Source of the DNA: Pelomonas aquatica
GTDB taxonomy: Bacteria; Pseudomonadota; Gammaproteobacteria; Burkholderiales; Burkholderiaceae_C
Assembly: GCF_026712205.1 (NCBI RefSeq)
Contig: NZ_JAPPUW010000006.1
Coordinates: 1-64,000 of the forward strand
Length of the DNA: 64,000 nucleotides
Reading direction: 5' to 3'
Shown: piece after piece, positions 61,117 to 64,000 of the stretch
Numbering within the stretch: the stretch's first letter is position 1
Layout: each line of letters begins with the position of its first letter
The notes under the pieces: model-generated
The model's input: only the letters and a program-made list of their open reading frames with translations
What the model was told of the DNA's origin: nothing
Database searches by the model: none
Translations under genes and position numbers: made by a program

Positions 61117-61464
61117 TCAGAGGAAAAGCGGTGCCAACCAAGGCACAGACAACAACGAGAGGAGTGCCAGTGCAACAACCCAGAAGATCAGCCGCTGGCG
61201 CTTGAGGACGATTGGCTCAACGCACATAGCACCTGGTTCGCAGGCCTGCGGCCGCAGGTACAGGTGCCGGAACGCCAGGCCCAGGAAAAGCAACGTCGTG
61301 GCCAGGAACCAGGGCCTCAGCGGCTCCAGCGCAGTCACGTTGGAGACCCATGCGCCACCTATGCCCAGCGTCAGCAGTACCAGCGGCCCGACGCAACATA
61401 CCGACGCGCCGACCGCCGCCAGCACGCTAGCAATCAGCGAACCCTTGATCCTCAACATTGCCAT
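61117..61464 (-). CDS. merT: Mercuric ion transporter MerT
   Basis: A 115-residue inner-membrane protein with three helices. Helix 1 has Cys23-Cys24 (GASVCCVGPLVLL), and the cytoplasmic loop has Cys75 and Cys81 (QACEPGAMCVE). These are the four conserved Hg(II)-relay residues. ATG 61464 is required because the operator/promoter occupies 61494-61525. It imports Hg(II) received from MerP, normally for reduction by MerA; no merA follows here. Confidence 0.92.
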   Translation of the reverse strand: MAMLRIKGSLIASVLAAVGASVCCVGPLVLLTLGIGGAWVSNVTALEPLRPWFLATTLLFLGLAFRHLYLRPQACEPGAMCVEPIVLKRQRLIFWVVALALLSLLSVPWLAPLFL

Positions 61465-61493
61465 CACCGGGGTTAACTTGTTCGATGGCGCAC

Positions 61494-61525
61494 AGTCTAG
61501 AGTCCGTACCATGGTACGGAGTCAA
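61494..61525 (-). promoter_or_regulatory. mer operator/promoter
   Basis: On the minus strand TTGACT (61525-61520) and TAGACT (61499-61494) are spaced by 20 bp (19 if CTAGAC is used). Between them CCGTACCATGGTACGG (61504-61519) is a perfect palindrome, TCCGTAC...GTACGGA being the MerR site of Tn21/Tn501. The merR gene is divergent, starting at 61536. Confidence 0.9.
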
Positions 61526-61535
61526 GGGGATTCAG

Positions 61536-61934
61536 ATGACAACCGAGCTGACGATAGGGCGACTGGCCAACGAGGCCGGCGTGAACGTCGAGACGATCCG
61601 CTACTACCAGCGCCGCGGCTTGATGGCTGAACCCGACAAGCCGACGAGCGGGCATCGCCGCTACGCCTCGGATGCAATCAAGCGTGTGCGCTTCATCAAG
61701 CGAGCACAGGTGCTGGGCTTCACCTTGGACGAAGTGGGCAGCTTGCTCGACCTCGACGAGGCCTGCGCCTGCGTCGAAACACGCGAACTGGCAGCCCACA
61801 AGCTACAGGTCATCGAGGAGAAGTTAGCCGACCTGAAAGCGATGCGCAAAGCGCTGACGGCGCTGCTGCATCAATGCGACACGGGGGTAACCAAGGCCGG
61901 CTGCCCGATCATCCACGCACTTGCCGCCGACTGA
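61536..61934 (+). CDS. merR: Mercury-responsive regulator MerR
   Basis: A 132-residue regulator. The MerR winged helix is at 6-75 (TIGRLANEAGVNVETIRYYQ, SGHRRYASDAIKRVRFIKRA), followed by the dimerisation helix (~80-112). Cys79, Cys114 and Cys123 have exactly the spacing (35 and 9) of Hg(II) ligands Cys82, Cys117 and Cys126 of Tn501 MerR. It represses merTP without mercury and untwists the long-spacer promoter with it. ATG 61536 follows the operator. The extra Cys77 is unusual. Confidence 0.92.
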   Translation: MTTELTIGRLANEAGVNVETIRYYQRRGLMAEPDKPTSGHRRYASDAIKRVRFIKRAQVLGFTLDEVGSLLDLDEACACVETRELAAHKLQVIEEKLADLKAMRKALTALLHQCDTGVTKAGCPIIHALAAD

Positions 61935-62045
61935 TCCTGAGCCAAGAAGGGATCGCTGGAAGCTTGCGAAGTCTTCCATCGAAGGGCTCTTTTTCTCGCG
62001 AGGCTGGCAAGCCGGATCATCCTGCAAGCGCTTTTTGCGCTCACT

Positions 62046-62402
62046 TCACTTGTTGGCGGCCAGCCACTTGTCGAACTGCGCGATCTCTTTCTTCTGCGCG
62101 GTGATGATCATCTGCGCCATGTCGCGCATCTCTTGCGACTTGCCATTGCGCAGTTCGATCTCGGCCATGTCCAGCGCTTGTTGGTGGTGCATCTTCATCA
62201 TCATCGCGAAGTCCTTGTCGACGTTGCCAGTGGGCTTCATCGCCTGCATGCTTTCCATGCCGCTTCTCATCTTTTGATGCAGCTGCTGTGAGCCTTGATC
62301 AGCTTGCCCCTTCATACCCATCGAGTCAGTCTGAGCGAAGCTCACTGCCGGCACAGCGATGATGAAGGAAACCACGATAGGTAGGGCGAAACGGGTGCGC
62401 AT
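62046..62402 (-). CDS. DUF305-family periplasmic protein
   Basis: A 118-residue protein with a signal peptide (FALPIVVSFIIAVPAVSFAQ) and a Met/His-rich DUF305 core (DKDFAMMMKMHHQQALDMAE, SQEMRDMAQMIITAQKKEIA). Family members occur beside copper and mercury resistance genes and are thought to bind soft metals through Met and His. The gene is convergent with merR and upstream of the CopK-like gene on the same strand order. Confidence 0.85.
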   Translation of the reverse strand: MRTRFALPIVVSFIIAVPAVSFAQTDSMGMKGQADQGSQQLHQKMRSGMESMQAMKPTGNVDKDFAMMMKMHHQQALDMAEIELRNGKSQEMRDMAQMIITAQKKEIAQFDKWLAANK

Positions 62403-62476
62403 GTGTGCTCCTGAAAGTTGAGCCTCACGTCGGCAATCTGCGTGCCCGTCTCAGCTGGGGCGACCTGAACTTGACG

Positions 62477-62770
62477 TCAGCCGCCGTGACCCTCGCGCAA
62501 CAGGGAATCCAGGCGTGCAACTTCGTTGCCAACGGCCTTGATCTCTCGGCCGTCCTTGGCCTTCAGCGTCTCGCCGGCCTTGAGGAAGACGGCGCGGCCG
62601 AAGGAGTCTTCCTTGGCCATCCTGCCGTCCTTGAAGACATACAGCGTCGAGCCGTCCTGCAGCTCGATCGTCGTCTTGACGGCGTTTTCGAGCGCGTCAC
62701 GCGCCTGCGCCGGCGCGGCGATGCCTGCGAGTGTGGCGACCAGCGTGGTGGTGATGATGAGCGTCTTCAT
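62477..62770 (-). CDS. CopK-family periplasmic copper-binding protein
   Basis: A 97-residue protein with a signal peptide (TLIITTTLVATLAGIAAPAQ). The mature domain follows CopK of Cupriavidus metallidurans: LQDGSTLYVFKDGRMAKED, FLKAGETLKAKDGREIKAVG and NEVARLDSLLREGHGG at the end. CopK binds Cu(I)/Cu(II) in the periplasm. Fewer Met residues are seen than in the type protein, so the affinity may differ. Likely induced by the kinase encoded next to it. Confidence 0.78.
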   Translation of the reverse strand: MKTLIITTTLVATLAGIAAPAQARDALENAVKTTIELQDGSTLYVFKDGRMAKEDSFGRAVFLKAGETLKAKDGREIKAVGNEVARLDSLLREGHGG

Positions 62771-62862
62771 GTGCGTTCCTTTCGTTGGTTGAGTGCCCGA
62801 TGCACGCTTGAACTCTAGGAACTGGGCACCGACGCCAGCCCAACGCGCGGATTACGATTTCG

Positions 62863-64000
62863 TCATGGGTCTCCATGCGGCTCGATGCCGCCATCGCCAG
62901 GCAATAGGCTGGTTTCCCGGCTGCGAAGCGTAAAGCCGACCTTTGTGATGCCGTCTGCGCTCGTGGCAAAGGCGTCCCCGCCATGCATGCGCGCGATCGC
63001 GCGGACGATGGCCAGACCCAGCCCGTGGTGTTCGGCAGACCCTTGGCGCGAGGTGTCAGCACGGAAGAACCTCTCAAACAGCCGTGGCAGTACCGCCGGG
63101 TCGATGCCTTCACCAGGATTGACCACGGTGATGGCAACTCGTTCGTCGGTCGATGCCGGTGACACCGTGCTCAGCTGGATAGAGATGGCCCTGCCGGCCG
63201 GCGTGTACCGGCTCGCATTGCTCAGCAGGTTGGCCAGCGCGCGACGTACGAGAGCAGCATTCACAGGCGCTTGGGCCTCGCCGACGATATCGACCCGTTG
63301 AAGCCGCTCGTCGAGCACCGCGTCGAAGTACTCGACGACCTGCCCTGCGACCAATCGCAAATCCGTGACTGCCAAGGTCTGCGCCGTGCCACCCTGGTCA
63401 GCGCGCGCAAGGAACAGCATGTCGTTGACCATCGTCGTCAACTGGTGCAGAGACTCGAGGTTTCCAGACAGCGTGTCGCGCAGTTCGGCGACCGTGCGCT
63501 CTCGGGCAAGCTCGACCTCTGTGGCGCTGATCATCGTGGTCAGCGGCGTTCTCAGCTCATGCGCGACGTCGGCACTGAACGCTTCCAGGTGCTCGTAGGC
63601 GGACTGCACCCGGTCTAGCGCACGGTTGAAGCTGTCGACCAGGTCCTCGAGTTCGGCGCTCACCCCCTGAGACGACAGTCGCAACGATAGCGCTCGAGGC
63701 GAAATCGCGGCTGCTTCCATGGACAGTTCGCGGACGGGGCGCAGTTCACGCCGCGCTACCCACGCGCCCAGTGCCGACAGCGCAGCCACACCCAGCCCGC
63801 AGACGAACACAAGAGCGCCCAAGTAGGCGCTGAGCAAGCGCTGGTCCCCACGCGTGTCCACGCCGATAAGCGCCACGCCATCGGGTACGGGACCGTGGGC
63901 TTTGACGCGGAACGACCGACCTGTCAGCGCCACGCCGTCCTCTCGCCAGATCGTCAGTTTTCCCACCGCGGCGGTGGTATCTGCAGGCTGAGTTGTAGGT
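62863..64000 (-). CDS. Sensor histidine kinase, CusS/CopS-like (5' end outside window)
   Basis: The frame is open to the right edge, so the N-terminus is missing; 379 residues are visible. They include the end of a periplasmic sensor, a membrane helix (YLGALVFVCGLGVAALSALG), HAMP, HisKA (AFSADVAHELRTPLTTMISA) and HATPase_c (NLLSNASRYTPAG, NPGEGIDP, HHGLGLAIVRAIARMHGG). The layout matches heavy-metal sensor kinases of the CusS/CopS group. Its response-regulator gene is expected just beyond the window. It probably controls the copK-like and DUF305 genes. Confidence 0.85.
   Translation of the reverse strand, partial: PTTQPADTTAAVGKLTIWREDGVALTGRSFRVKAHGPVPDGVALIGVDTRGDQRLLSAYLGALVFVCGLGVAALSALGAWVARRELRPVRELSMEAAAISPRALSLRLSSQGVSAELEDLVDSFNRALDRVQSAYEHLEAFSADVAHELRTPLTTMISATEVELARERTVAELRDTLSGNLESLHQLTTMVNDMLFLARADQGGTAQTLAVTDLRLVAGQVVEYFDAVLDERLQRVDIVGEAQAPVNAALVRRALANLLSNASRYTPAGRAISIQLSTVSPASTDERVAITVVNPGEGIDPAVLPRLFERFFRADTSRQGSAEHHGLGLAIVRAIARMHGGDAFATSADGITKVGFTLRSRETSLLPGDGGIEPHGDP

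Noticed and set aside
1..64000. CRISPR arrays, rRNA or tRNA genes
   Set aside because: No regularly spaced repeats, no cas genes and no tRNA-like cloverleaf or rRNA segment were recognised on either strand.

Overview
The window is GC-rich DNA from what looks like a betaproteobacterium of the order Burkholderiales. The hints are a CopK-family protein, a BPSL0761-family protein, a Tn501-type mer cassette and an IS3-family end of the IS407 kind. Genus is not decidable from sequence alone. No rRNA, tRNA or CRISPR array was seen.

Region 1 (1-12066) starts with the tail of an IS3-family transposase. A catabolic locus follows, built around a GntR/FCD regulator (2279-3055). Two alpha/beta hydrolases are divergent from the regulator. 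A tightly packed forward cluster (3101-12066) encodes a D-lactate-dehydrogenase-like flavoprotein, a TonB-dependent receptor, two more alpha/beta hydrolases, an MFS transporter, a mannitol-dehydrogenase-family enzyme and an SGNH esterase. Together they look like uptake and stepwise hydrolysis/oxidation of an ester-linked compound; the substrate is unknown.

Region 2 (12373-37300) is an accessory island bracketed by two near-identical, inward-facing KfrA-like genes that share the same promoter/operator. Its left part (14215-19764) holds an EamA-type protein, a QseBC-like two-component system, two four-fold-repeat membrane proteins (COG4705 type), a lipoprotein, a PAP2 phosphatase and a PepSY protein. 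A roughly 60-bp imperfect direct repeat flanks this part. The right repeat abuts a three-gene MukF/MukE/MukB-like (Wadjet-like) operon. The SMC gene of that operon lacks its C-terminal ATPase half, and no JetD nuclease gene follows, so the system appears broken. A WYL regulator, a conserved unknown protein, a trypsin-like protease and an AAA ATPase/subtilase pair resembling the IetAS defence system complete the island.

Region 3 (37685-52887) carries small hypothetical genes, an orphan solute-binding protein and a tyrosine recombinase preceded by a near-consensus LexA box. The recombinase is followed at 44 bp by a 1316-residue STAND-like NTPase with a C-terminal PD-(D/E)XK nuclease signature, then a second P-loop ATPase. 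This SOS-linked recombinase/NTPase-nuclease/ATPase unit is the best candidate for an undescribed system here. An XRE regulator overlapping a membrane zincin metallopeptidase, a lipoprotein and a methyltransferase follow.

Region 4 (53184-64000) is a metal locus. It contains a textbook CueR-type promoter, small Cys-containing secreted proteins, a large TonB-dependent receptor with a PepSY protein and a PepSY/NqrF-like fused reductase, a mer operon (merR divergent from merT-merP-GDCCVxC) with no merA, a DUF305 protein, a CopK-family protein and a sensor kinase cut by the window edge.
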